From Streptomyces sp. NBRC 110028 (GTDB lineage: Bacteria > Actinomycetota > Actinomycetes > Streptomycetales > Streptomycetaceae), in contig NZ_BBUZ01000025.1 in the NCBI RefSeq assembly GCF_001417735.1, forward strand, positions 556,754-620,753: a DNA stretch of 64,000 bases, written 5' to 3'. The first letter of the stretch is position 1. Every line of letters starts with the position of its first letter. The notes under the pieces are model-generated. The model was not told the DNA's origin and searched no databases. It saw nothing but the letters and a program-made list of their open reading frames with translations. Shown here piece by piece: positions 35,136-43,535 of this stretch. The position numbers and the translations under genes were made by a program.

Positions 35136-36773
35136 GTGCCCAGCTCGATACCTTCCGTGCCCGATGGCCTCTATGCGCGCCACACTCTCGCGCGCATGAT
35201 CGACTACTTCACCGATGAAGGCACTCCTTGGGCACGAAGGCTGTGGGACATCGGCTCGCTCCTGGCGCTGGAGGAGCTCTGGGAGGCGGGCAGCTGGCAA
35301 GCTCAGGGTGTCCTGTCTTCTGCCGCCTGTGACTGGCAGCGTGCTGAGTTGCGCAAGTTGATCGGTCCGGACCGTGGCTTAGGGGAGCGCGAGCTGCGCA
35401 AGGAAATCACCACTCTCCTCAGCGCTCCACTTCTCGATCCGAGTCCTGCTCGGCGGCGGTTGCGGGAGGTCGTCGATCACGCCCGGTCCGGATACCTGGA
35501 GCGTTGGGCTGTGGCGGTGGCCTCGGAGAACCGTCCGGGCCCCGAGCGATTCTCCCGTACGGTTGCAGCGCATCTCCTGGACCTCGGATACAGCGCGAGC
35601 TACCTGCTCGCTTGGGCGAAGAGGCTTTATGCCGCCCGCGCGGACATCGCCCATATCGCCGATAGCGCCGCCGGCCTCGCGCGGACAGCTCGTGAACCGT
35701 TCGAAGTTCTCGTCGCCCTGTCCGGGCTGCCCCAGCGCGAGCTGGCGGAGTCGCTGACGAACTGGCTGCCCAAGGGGAAAGTGGTGGCCTGGTTGCGGGA
35801 GCACGGACACGACACCGCCGGTGTGCGCCCGGGCGGTGGCTTCTTGTACCGGTTCAGCGCACGGGATGCCCACGGTGCGGCTGAGCAGGCCCGGCAGATG
35901 GTCGAGCGGATGGTCGCCCGCTCCTCATTCCTGCGCCGCAACCGTGGTGGCATCACGCCGCTGCCCTTCATCTGGGTAGCCGGACATGTACAGCCAATCC
36001 CGTTCACGCCACCGGCCCGCGGCGCGGATGTGCTGACGCTCGTCAACGAAGGCCACCTTTACCGCGTCAGCGGCTCACGCAGCCGTATAGACGATGCACT
36101 TGAACTGGCGGCTCCCATCAACCAAGGAGCATTCGGCCCTGCCGTCGCCGGCGCATGGGCAGCCATCGAGGCGTTGCTGTCACATCCCGATGATCCACAG
36201 GAAACAGAGCGGTCTGGGAAGGCCGTTGCCGCTGATCGACTGGCGGCGGTCATCGCCTGCTCCTGGCCACGAGCTGAACTCACCGCTCTGGCACATCGCC
36301 ACAAACCTCAGCAACCCGATGACCTCGGCAGGCGACTCGCCGCATGCGGAACAAACCTCGAGCGGGCAACATACGTGGCCGAAGTGTTGCGAACATCCGG
36401 CGGCGAAGCTCTGGACTTCTCAGGCACACGGACCAAGCACAGCGACCGTCCAGCAGCGGAACGGATGGTCGCCCTGCTGGCGGAACCTCGCCGCGTCCTG
36501 GAAGAAGTCATGAGTACCTATCGCATCGCGCTACGGCGCCTGTACCGCACTCGTAACATCGTGCTGCACGGCGGGTCCACCCAAGGAGTCGCCCTCCACG
36601 CCTCCCTTCGGACAGCCGCGCCACTGGTCGGTGCGGGGCTCGACCGGATCGTCCATGCCGATCAGGTCCATCAGACCACCCCACTGGATCTGGCCGCTCG
36701 TGCAGAGGTGGCACTCCGGCTCGTCGGAGGCGAGACGGGGGTTTCGGTTGTGAACCTTCTCGAGCCCGCATAG
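35136..36773 (+). CDS. Orphan HEPN-like (Apea-type) protein
   Basis: This 545-residue protein is of unknown family as a whole. The last 200 residues read like Apea-type HEPN domains: AGAWAAIEALL with neighbouring polar residues, a long helix MSTYRIALRRLYRTRN and then NIVLHGG, giving the RxxxxH-type core (R-N-x-x-x-H) of HEPN ribonucleases. The N-terminal 300 residues are helical (HTLARMIDYFTDEG; a YLLAWAKRLY segment) with no named domain. No signal peptide or membrane segment is seen. The start at GTG 35136 has no good ribosome site; GTG 35157 or ATG 35196 are alternatives. It sits alone between the XRE locus and metabolic genes, and its codon use is less biased to G/C than its neighbours. 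That fits a horizontally acquired defence or stress RNase. This function is inferred. Confidence 0.6.
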   Translation: MPSSIPSVPDGLYARHTLARMIDYFTDEGTPWARRLWDIGSLLALEELWEAGSWQAQGVLSSAACDWQRAELRKLIGPDRGLGERELRKEITTLLSAPLLDPSPARRRLREVVDHARSGYLERWAVAVASENRPGPERFSRTVAAHLLDLGYSASYLLAWAKRLYAARADIAHIADSAAGLARTAREPFEVLVALSGLPQRELAESLTNWLPKGKVVAWLREHGHDTAGVRPGGGFLYRFSARDAHGAAEQARQMVERMVARSSFLRRNRGGITPLPFIWVAGHVQPIPFTPPARGADVLTLVNEGHLYRVSGSRSRIDDALELAAPINQGAFGPAVAGAWAAIEALLSHPDDPQETERSGKAVAADRLAAVIACSWPRAELTALAHRHKPQQPDDLGRRLAACGTNLERATYVAEVLRTSGGEALDFSGTRTKHSDRPAAERMVALLAEPRRVLEEVMSTYRIALRRLYRTRNIVLHGGSTQGVALHASLRTAAPLVGAGLDRIVHADQVHQTTPLDLAARAEVALRLVGGETGVSVVNLLEPA

Positions 36774-36817
36774 CTGGAGTGCCGCACGCCGTCGCGACAC
36801 AGGCCGGCGGAGCGCTA

Positions 36818-37816
36818 TCAGATCTCGCCCGGATAGCGGACGCCGATGTCCGCCCGCGCCGCGTCCAGGGTGCGCATCACCGCCAGGCTGCCCTCCAGGG
36901 GGACGAGCGGTGACTCCCGCTCGCCCGCCCGCAGGCAGCGCATCACCTCCGCCGCCTCCCGCTGGTACGAGCGCAGGCCGTCCGGCGCCGTGAACTCCTC
37001 CGGATCGCGGCCCGGCCGGTGCAGGACGAAGCGCTCGGGGCTGAAGAAGCCACGGGGGAACTCGATGCGGCCCGCCGAGCCCGTGACCGCCGCCGTCATC
37101 GGCGTGTCCGCGGTGATCGAACAGCTCAGCAGCGCCACCGCCCCGCTGTCCCAGCCCAGCAGCAGACCGGTGTTCACGTCCACGCCCTCCGGCGACAGCT
37201 CGGCGCGCGCCCGTACCTCGGCGGGCTCGCCCAGCAGCAGGTGCGCGAAGGACACCGGGTACACCCCGAGGTCGAGCAGCGCGCCCCCGCCCTGGGCCGG
37301 GTCGCGCAGCCGGTGGCCGGGGGCGAAGGGGCCGGGGAGGCCGAAGTCCGCGTGCACCGCGCGGACTTCGCCGATCGCGCCGTCGTGGATGAGGGCGGTC
37401 ATGCGGCGGATGACCGGATCGCAGTACGTCCACATCGCCTCCATCAGGAAGCGGTCACGGGAGCGGGCGAGGCCGACCAGCTCGTCCGCCTCGCGCGCGT
37501 TGAGGGTGAACGCCTTCTCGCACAGCACCGCCCGGCCCGCCTCCAGGCACAGACCGGCCGCGGCGCGGTGGGCCGCGTGCGGGGTAGCGACGTATATCAC
37601 GTCCAGCTCGTCATCGGCCGCCAGCTCCGCCCAGCTGCCGTACGAGCGGGGTATGCCGAACCGTTCGGCGAACCGTTTGGCCGACTCCGGGCTGCGCGAG
37701 CCCACCGCCGTGACCTGCGCGTCTTCCATGTCCAGCAGATCCGCCGTGAACGACGCGGCGATCCCGCCGGTCGCCAGGATGCCCCACCGCACGGGTTCGG
37801 CCTTGGTTCCGGACAT
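36818..37816 (-). CDS. Gfo/Idh/MocA family oxidoreductase
   Basis: The product is 332 residues. An N-terminal Rossmann fold (WGILATGGIAASFTADLL) binds NAD(P). The EKP-type loop is present as CEKAFTLNAREADEL, followed by an alpha/beta C-domain with TYCDPVIRRM, GEVRAVHADFG and LLDLGVYPV, the usual second half of this dehydrogenase family acting on sugars or trans-dihydrodiols. ATG 37816 was chosen over GTG 37825 because the latter leaves no room for a ribosome site. The substrate is unknown. It is divergent from the MFS gene. Confidence 0.85.
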   Translation of the reverse strand: MSGTKAEPVRWGILATGGIAASFTADLLDMEDAQVTAVGSRSPESAKRFAERFGIPRSYGSWAELAADDELDVIYVATPHAAHRAAAGLCLEAGRAVLCEKAFTLNAREADELVGLARSRDRFLMEAMWTYCDPVIRRMTALIHDGAIGEVRAVHADFGLPGPFAPGHRLRDPAQGGGALLDLGVYPVSFAHLLLGEPAEVRARAELSPEGVDVNTGLLLGWDSGAVALLSCSITADTPMTAAVTGSAGRIEFPRGFFSPERFVLHRPGRDPEEFTAPDGLRSYQREAAEVMRCLRAGERESPLVPLEGSLAVMRTLDAARADIGVRYPGEI

Positions 37817-37911
37817 CCGCTGCACCCTCGATCCCTCGGCTTAATCGGTCGTGAGCACACCGATTCAGCTGAGAGCATAGACAACGATTCAACGACTCAT
37901 GGAAGGCCAGC

Positions 37912-39243
37912 ATGCAGCAGCCCGGCCCAACGGCCGCCGCTCCCGACCGGGCCCACAGACCCGACTCCTCTTCTCTCTCCCCCTCCGCCGCCGCGCCCCA
38001 GGTCACCGCTCCGCTGACCGCGCAGCGCCGTACGAGCCTCCTCGTCACGTTCGTCCTCGGCGGGCTCACCGCTCTCCCCGCCCTCTCGATGGACATGTAC
38101 CTCCCGGCCCTGCCGGAGGTCACCGACGCGCTCCACAGCTCCGCCGCCACCGCCCAGCTCACCCTGACCGCCTGTCTGTTGGGCATGGCGCTCGGCCAGC
38201 TCGTCGTCGGCCCGATGAGCGACAAGTGGGGCCGCCGCCGTCCCCTCCTCATCGGCATGGTGATCTACGTCATCGCCACCGCCATCTGCGCCTTCGCGCC
38301 CTCCGCCGGGCTGCTCATCGGCTTCCGGCTGCTCCAGGGGCTCGCCGGGTCGGCCGGGATCGTGATCGCCCGCGCCGTCGTCCGCGACCTGTACGACGGC
38401 ATCGCGATGGCCCGCTTCTTCTCCACGCTGATGCTGATCTCCGGCGTCGCGCCCATCGCCGCGCCCGTCATCGGCGGCCAGATCCTGCGGTTCACCGACT
38501 GGCGCGGCGTCTTCGTCGTCCTCACCGTGATCGGCGCCCTGCTCACCCTCGTCGTCTGGCGCTTCCTGCGCGAGACCCTGCCCGCGGAGCGCCGCCACGA
38601 CGGCGGGCTCGGCGAAACCCTCCGTACGATGCGCGGGCTGCTCGCCGACCGCGCCTTCACCGGCTACATGCTCGCGGGCAGCTTCGCCTTCGCCGCCCTC
38701 TTCGCGTATGTCTCCGGTTCGTCCTTCGTCGTCCAGGAGATCTACGGCGCCTCGCCGCAGACCTTCAGCCTCCTCTTCGGGCTCAACTCGATCGGCCTCA
38801 TCGGCATGGGCCAGCTCAACGGCCGGGTCCTCGTCGGCCGCGTCAGCATGGACAAGGTGCTGGCCGTGGCGCTGACGCTGATCGCCCTCGCGGCGACCGC
38901 GCTGCTGGTCCTGTCCGCCGGGGTCTTCGGCGAGGTCGGCCTGGCGCCGGTCGCGGCCTGCCTGTTCGTGCTGATGTCCTCGATGGGCCTGGCCATGCCG
39001 AACACCAACGCCTCGGCGCTGATGCGCACCCCGCACGCCGCCGGTTCCGCGTCCGCGCTGCTCGGCACCTCCACCTTCCTGCTCGGGGCCGCCGCCTCGC
39101 CGCTGGTGGGGATCGCGGGCGAGACCACGGCGGTGCCGATGGCCGTCGTCCAGCTGGTGTGCGCGCTGGCCGCCATGGGCTGCTTCATGGGACTCTGCCG
39201 CCCGTGGCAGCGACGCACCAAGCAGAGCCTGACGGTGGCCTGA
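37912..39243 (+). CDS. MFS drug-resistance transporter, Bcr/CflA type
   Basis: The product is 443 residues from ATG 37912, with GGAAGG 5 nt upstream. A Pro/Ala-rich cytoplasmic head (about 40 residues) precedes 12 predicted membrane segments. Family marks are DMYLPALP in helix 1, the MFS loop GPMSDKWGRRRPLL, helix-4 RLLQGLAGSAGIVIARAVVRD and PVIGGQIL in helix 5. Bcr/CflA proteins export drugs such as bicyclomycin or florfenicol by proton antiport; the substrate here is unknown. The next gene follows closely on the same strand. Confidence 0.88.
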   Translation: MQQPGPTAAAPDRAHRPDSSSLSPSAAAPQVTAPLTAQRRTSLLVTFVLGGLTALPALSMDMYLPALPEVTDALHSSAATAQLTLTACLLGMALGQLVVGPMSDKWGRRRPLLIGMVIYVIATAICAFAPSAGLLIGFRLLQGLAGSAGIVIARAVVRDLYDGIAMARFFSTLMLISGVAPIAAPVIGGQILRFTDWRGVFVVLTVIGALLTLVVWRFLRETLPAERRHDGGLGETLRTMRGLLADRAFTGYMLAGSFAFAALFAYVSGSSFVVQEIYGASPQTFSLLFGLNSIGLIGMGQLNGRVLVGRVSMDKVLAVALTLIALAATALLVLSAGVFGEVGLAPVAACLFVLMSSMGLAMPNTNASALMRTPHAAGSASALLGTSTFLLGAAASPLVGIAGETTAVPMAVVQLVCALAAMGCFMGLCRPWQRRTKQSLTVA

Positions 39244-39260
39244 GCCAACTTCTGCGCACC

Positions 39261-40289
39261 GTGGAGGCGCTCCCCGAGGGGGAGCGCCCCTGGTGCGCGG
39301 GCGCCGTCGTGGCCGCCGGAACCGGCGCCGGGCCCCTGGCGGAGGGCGCCTTCGGCTGGGCGGTGCGGTACGCCCGCCACGACCGCGAGCTGCCGCGCGC
39401 ACAGTGGGTCCCGACGCGCGCCGACACGGTCTTCGACCTCGCCTCGCTGACCAAGCTGTTCACCGCGATCGTGGCGGTGGGCGCGCTGGAGCGCGGCGAG
39501 ATCGAGCTGGACGCCCCGGTCGCCGCTTACGCCCCCGAGTGCACGGCCGCCGCAGCCCACGGCATCACGGTGCGCCATCTGCTCACCCACCGCTCCGGTC
39601 TGGTCCCGGAGCTGCCGCTGTACGAGTACCACAGCGATGAGGAACGCTGGGCGCGGCTGTACGCCGAGCCGCCCGGCACCGCGCCCGGCGCCGCCCGCCG
39701 CTACTCCGACCTCAACCTGCTGCTGATGCAGCGCGTGCTGGAGCGGGTGACCGGCGGCACGCCGGCCGACCTCGTCCACGACCGCGTCACCGGCCCGCTG
39801 GCCATGACGTCCACCCGCTTCCGCCCGCCCCCGAGCTGGCTGCCGCGCATCGCCGCGACCGAGGACCAGCGGCGCCCGTGGGGCAAGCTCGACCGGGGCA
39901 TGCTGCGGGGCGTGGTGCACGACGAGAACGCGTACGCGCTCGGCGGTGTCGCGGGCCACGCCGGGCTCTTCTCCACGGCGGCCGACCTGGCCGCGCTGTG
40001 CCGCGCCCTGCTGGCGGGCGGGGGTCCGGTGCTCTCACCCGCCTCGGTGGACCTGATGCTGACGGCGCCGGGGCTGGGCTTCGAGGTCGACCAGCCGTGG
40101 TTCATGGGCGGGTTGGCGGGCCGCGGCGCGGCCGGGCACACCGGCTTCACGGGTACCAGCCTGGTGCTGGACCGCTCCCGGGACTGCTATCTGATCCTCC
40201 TGGCCAACACCGTCCACCCCCGCCGCCGCCCCGGCGACAGCACCCCCAGGGCCGCGGCGGCCAACGCCCTGGCCCGCGCCCTGGGCTGA
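39261..40289 (+). CDS. Serine beta-lactamase-like hydrolase
   Basis: This 342-residue penicillin-binding/class C-like protein has SLTK (SxxK nucleophile, in DLASLTKLFTAI), YSDLN (YxN) and HTGFTG (third motif). There is no signal peptide, so it probably acts in the cytoplasm on esters or peptides rather than as a resistance beta-lactamase. The start is uncertain: GTG 39261 avoids overlap with the MFS gene and keeps the whole domain; GTG 39204 would overlap it by 40 nt. Neither has a clear ribosome site, so translation may be coupled to the MFS stop at 39243. Confidence 0.75.
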   Translation: MEALPEGERPWCAGAVVAAGTGAGPLAEGAFGWAVRYARHDRELPRAQWVPTRADTVFDLASLTKLFTAIVAVGALERGEIELDAPVAAYAPECTAAAAHGITVRHLLTHRSGLVPELPLYEYHSDEERWARLYAEPPGTAPGAARRYSDLNLLLMQRVLERVTGGTPADLVHDRVTGPLAMTSTRFRPPPSWLPRIAATEDQRRPWGKLDRGMLRGVVHDENAYALGGVAGHAGLFSTAADLAALCRALLAGGGPVLSPASVDLMLTAPGLGFEVDQPWFMGGLAGRGAAGHTGFTGTSLVLDRSRDCYLILLANTVHPRRRPGDSTPRAAAANALARALG

Positions 40290-40410
40290 TCGACTGCTCA
40301 ACATCTGGGAATGTCGTCGCAGTTGGCCTGTTCCGTTCGCTTGGTTAGCCTGTGCCCCTGCCGTGTACGCCTGGACGGCATGCTGCTCCACCGCCATGAG
40401 GAAGACCGCT

Positions 40411-41709
40411 GTGACGAACCTTCATGATCCGCAGGACTCTCAGGACCCCACAGGCGCGGAGGGCGCATCCGGTGGCCCTGGCCCGGCGGCGCCCCCCGGC
40501 TGCCCCGCCCACGCCGGCCCCGCGTTGCTCCACGGGGAGCGCTACCTGCGGAACCCGGCCGAGAGCCACGAGCAGATGAGGCGTGATCACGGACAGGTGG
40601 CCCCGATTCTGCTGGAGGCCGATGTCCCCGCCTGGCTCGTTCTCGGCTATCGCGAGATGCGCCAGGTCCTCGCCGATGCCCAGACCTACAGCCGCGACTC
40701 ACGCCACTGGAATCGCTGGGACGAGGTGCCGCCCGACTGGCAGCTCATGCCCTGGGTGGCCTACGGACCCATGATCCTCTTCACGGAGGGGGAAGAGCAC
40801 CGGCGGCGCTCGGAGGCCATCAGCGAAGCCCTCGCCGCCGTCGACCCCTTCGAATTGCGCAGGCACTGCGAGCGCTTCGCCGATGAGACGATCGACAAGT
40901 TCATCGGCAAGGGCCAGGCGGACCTGGTGCTCGACTACGTCTTCGCGGTGCCCGCCCTCGCCATGGGCACGATATTCGGCATGCCCGAGGAGCGGCTGCA
41001 GCCCCTGGCGGAGGCGGTGACCGTCTCGCTGATGACCACCGACGAGGCCATGGCGGCCCAGCAGCGCGCGGCCGCGCTGGTGCAGCAACTGGTGACGGAG
41101 AAGCGCACGACGCCGGGTCCGGACGTCACCTCGCGATACCTGCAGAACTGCCCCGGCCTCACCGACGAGCAGCTGGTCGGGGACCTGATGGTGATGATGG
41201 CCGCGGCCATGCCCGCCGCGTCCTACTGGATCGGCAACACCGTACGTCTGATGCTCACCGACGACAGGTTCACCCTGACCCTCGCGGGCAATCGCCGCAG
41301 CGTCGGTGAGGCCATGAACGAGGTGCTGTGGGCGGACGCCCCCATCCGGAACAACATCGGGCGCTTCGCCACCCGGGACGCCACGCTCGGGGGCCGGCAT
41401 GTCCGCGCCGGTGACCTCCTCGTCCTCGGCATCGCCGCCGCGAACGCGGACCCGGCACTGTGGCCCGACCCCCAGGCGGGTTACGCCGGGAACAACGCGC
41501 ATCTGGCCTTCGGCGGCGGCGAGTACGGGTGTCCGGCGGGCGCCCCCGAACTCGGCACGATCATGGCGGAGACGGCGATCGAGGTGCTGCTGGACCGGAT
41601 TCCCGATCTGGAGCTGGCGGTCGAGCCCGACGAGCTGGAGTGGCTGGCCTCCTTGTGGTACCGCTGCCTGTCGTCCCTCCCCGTCGTCTTCACCCCCGCA
41701 CCCGTCTAG
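40411..41709 (+). CDS. Cytochrome P450, CYP157-like, lacking the ExxR Arg
   Basis: The product is 432 residues. GTG 40411 is set by GAGGAAG 6 nt upstream; an upstream ATG at 40396 is less likely. The heme loop is FGGGEYGCPAG with Cys374 as thiolate ligand. The K-helix has E304-V-L-W307 instead of ExxR, and the I-helix reads MMAAAMPAASYWIG with no acid-Thr pair. The following segment, IGRFATRDATLGG and ANADPALWPD, is like the CYP157 family of Streptomyces, where a Trp also replaces the Arg. CYP157 genes usually sit in conservons with a CYP154/156 partner; none is visible here. The substrate is unknown, and loss of the Thr suggests unusual oxygen activation or a non-monooxygenase role. The stop codon lies in the target of a MITE. 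Confidence 0.85.
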   Translation: MTNLHDPQDSQDPTGAEGASGGPGPAAPPGCPAHAGPALLHGERYLRNPAESHEQMRRDHGQVAPILLEADVPAWLVLGYREMRQVLADAQTYSRDSRHWNRWDEVPPDWQLMPWVAYGPMILFTEGEEHRRRSEAISEALAAVDPFELRRHCERFADETIDKFIGKGQADLVLDYVFAVPALAMGTIFGMPEERLQPLAEAVTVSLMTTDEAMAAQQRAAALVQQLVTEKRTTPGPDVTSRYLQNCPGLTDEQLVGDLMVMMAAAMPAASYWIGNTVRLMLTDDRFTLTLAGNRRSVGEAMNEVLWADAPIRNNIGRFATRDATLGGRHVRAGDLLVLGIAAANADPALWPDPQAGYAGNNAHLAFGGGEYGCPAGAPELGTIMAETAIEVLLDRIPDLELAVEPDELEWLASLWYRCLSSLPVVFTPAPV

Positions 41710-41871
41710 TGCCGCGTCAGCCAAGGTTCGCCCCGCTCGCCGCCCTGGCACGGCCATCTGCGGCGTTGCCGAATCAGCCGAGTAGGCCCACTACGAGGCC
41801 GATCCGGCGCCTTGCAGCTGACCGCACCAGGACGCCTCGCTACCGGGCAAACCCTGACTGACGCGGCACTA
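41707..41871. mobile_element. MITE-like element with 25-bp imperfect terminal inverted repeats
   Basis: GTGCCGCGTCAG at 41709-41720 is repeated inverted at 41858-41869, and the similarity extends to about 25 bp with three or four mismatches. The element is about 161 bp and is flanked by TA on both sides (or CTAG, 41706-41709 and 41873-41876). It contains no coding capacity. The insertion separates the stop codons of the convergent P450 and Rsm22-like genes without harming either. The mobilising transposase is not in the window. Confidence 0.75.
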
Positions 41872-41872
41872 G

Positions 41873-42883
41873 CTAGTCGTTTTCCTGGGGTGGCCAGGTG
41901 TCGCCCCAGGCGGTGTCGCGGGCGGCGCGGTAGAGGGGGCCGTGGCGCTTGGTCACGGTGTGGCGGGTCAGGCCCTCGTCGGGGGTGCACAGGTCCAGCA
42001 GGACCTGGCCCTTGCGGGTCTGGGGGTGGCGGGTGACGCGGGCGGCCGGGGCGGGGGCGGGGAAGCGGGTCGCCACGACGTACGCGAACTTCTCGTCCTC
42101 GTGCCCCAGCGAGCCCCCCTTCACCTGCCGGTGCAGCGACGAACGGCTCACCCGCGCCGCGAAGTGGCACCAGTCGGCGCCCGGTTCGATGGGGCAGGCG
42201 GCGCTGTGCGGGCACGGGGCGAGGATGTGCAGGCCCGCCGCCACGAGCTGGTCGCGGGCCTCGCGGATGCGCAGATAGCCGTCGGGGGTGCCGGGTTCGA
42301 CCAGTACCACCGCCCGGGCCGTCCGGGCCGCCTCGCCGACGACCGCGCCGCGGTCGGCGGCGGTGAGCTCGCCCAGCACGTAGGAGACGGTCACCAGGTC
42401 CGTCGCGTCGGGGAGGGCGAGGTCCGCGGTCAGGGCCCGCCGCTGCCAGCGGGCCTCGCGCAGCGGGGCGGCGGGGGAGCGCCGGGTCAGCTCGCGGCCG
42501 AGGGCGAGGGCGGGCTCGGCCCAGTCCAGGACGGTGGTGGTGTGGCCGCCCTCCGGCCACGCGGCGGCCACGGCCCAGCTCGCCGCGCCCGTGCCGCCGC
42601 CGATGTCCAGGTGCGAGGCGGGCACCCACTCGGGGGCGCGCTCGCGCAGGGCGTCGAGGGCGGCGCGCACCGCCTCGAAGGTCGCGGGCATCCGGTACGC
42701 GGCGTACGCGGCGACATCGGAGCGGTCGCGCAGAACGGGCGCGTCGGTCGGGGTGCGGCCCCGGTAGTTGGCGATCAGCCGGTCGACCGCCTGGGCCGCC
42801 TGGCGGGGCGGCAGCCCGTCGAGGAGCCCGGCGAGCGCGGTGCGCAGCGTCTCGGCGGTGGGGGCGGCGTGCGGGGCGTGCAT
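41873..42883 (-). CDS. Rsm22-like small-ribosomal-subunit methyltransferase
   Basis: The product is 336 residues from ATG 42883. It has the SAM-binding motif HLDIGGGTGAASWAVAA (about 95), VTVSYVLGEL and the Cys-rich block ILAPCPHSAACPI..DWCHFAARVSRS that marks the Rsm22/mtRsmB-associated family (PF09243). These Cys residues may hold an Fe-S cluster. Eukaryotic Rsm22 acts on mitochondrial ribosome assembly; the bacterial role is not well defined. It is divergent from a TetR gene with a 46-bp gap, so it is a likely target. Its TAG stop is inside the duplicated CTAG next to the MITE. Confidence 0.85.
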   Translation of the reverse strand: MHAPHAAPTAETLRTALAGLLDGLPPRQAAQAVDRLIANYRGRTPTDAPVLRDRSDVAAYAAYRMPATFEAVRAALDALRERAPEWVPASHLDIGGGTGAASWAVAAAWPEGGHTTTVLDWAEPALALGRELTRRSPAAPLREARWQRRALTADLALPDATDLVTVSYVLGELTAADRGAVVGEAARTARAVVLVEPGTPDGYLRIREARDQLVAAGLHILAPCPHSAACPIEPGADWCHFAARVSRSSLHRQVKGGSLGHEDEKFAYVVATRFPAPAPAARVTRHPQTRKGQVLLDLCTPDEGLTRHTVTKRHGPLYRAARDTAWGDTWPPQEND

Positions 42884-42929
42884 TCCGTCGATTCTACGGG
42901 GTGCAAAGGGGGCCGCTACATTGACCGGC

Positions 42930-43535
42930 ATGGCTCCCAACGCGACCCGCCGCAGTGAACGTTCGCACCGCGCGATCCTCGATGCCGCACTCGAACTCGT
43001 CGCCGAGCTGGGCTATCCCAAACTCACCATCGAGGCCATCGCCGCCCGCGCCGGGGTCGGCAAGCAGACGATCTACCGCTGGTGGCCCTCCAAGGCGGCC
43101 GTCCTCCTGGACGCCTTCGTCGCCCTCGGCGAGCGGGCCGCGCGGGAGGCCGGAGGCGAGGCGCCGTACGCGTTCCCCGACACCGGCGACCTGGAGGCCG
43201 ACCTCAAGTTCGTGCTGCGCGCGACGGTCGACGAGCTGCGGTCGCCCACGTACGACGTGCCGTACCGGGCGCTGGCGGCCGAGGGCATCGTGAACCCGGA
43301 GATCGCGGCGGAGTTCGTGAGCCGGGTCATGGAGCCGTCGCTCCAGCTCTACGTCGAGCGGCTGCGCGCCGCGCAGCGGGCCGGGCAGGTCGCGGCCGAC
43401 CTCGATCCGCGGATCGCCCTGGAGCTGGTGACCGGCCCGGTCACCGCCCGCTGGCTGCTGCGGACGCTGCCGCTCAGCCACCGTTACGCGGACGCCGTGG
43501 TCGAGATGGCGCTGCGCGGGCTCAGCCCCCGCTGA
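42930..43535 (+). CDS. TetR family transcriptional regulator
   Basis: The product is 201 residues from ATG 42930. The N-terminal HTH is LTIEAIAARAGVGKQTIYRWW followed by PSKAAVLLDAF (TetR type). The C-terminal helical ligand-binding half ends in a TetR_C-type segment with ALRGLSPR. It is divergent from the Rsm22-like gene (46 bp), which is the usual arrangement for a repressor and its target. Its stop overlaps the end of the convergent glycerophosphodiesterase gene by 14 bp. Confidence 0.88.
   Translation: MAPNATRRSERSHRAILDAALELVAELGYPKLTIEAIAARAGVGKQTIYRWWPSKAAVLLDAFVALGERAAREAGGEAPYAFPDTGDLEADLKFVLRATVDELRSPTYDVPYRALAAEGIVNPEIAAEFVSRVMEPSLQLYVERLRAAQRAGQVAADLDPRIALELVTGPVTARWLLRTLPLSHRYADAVVEMALRGLSPR

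Noticed and set aside
37899..39203. In-frame N-terminal extension of the beta-lactamase-like gene across the MFS gene
   Set aside because: It reads out of frame across the MFS transporter, is Arg/Pro/His-rich and has no hydrophobic pattern.
39261..40289. Resistance beta-lactamase reading of the SxxK hydrolase
   Set aside because: There is no export signal and the third motif is HTG rather than KTG, so an esterase or peptidase role is more likely.
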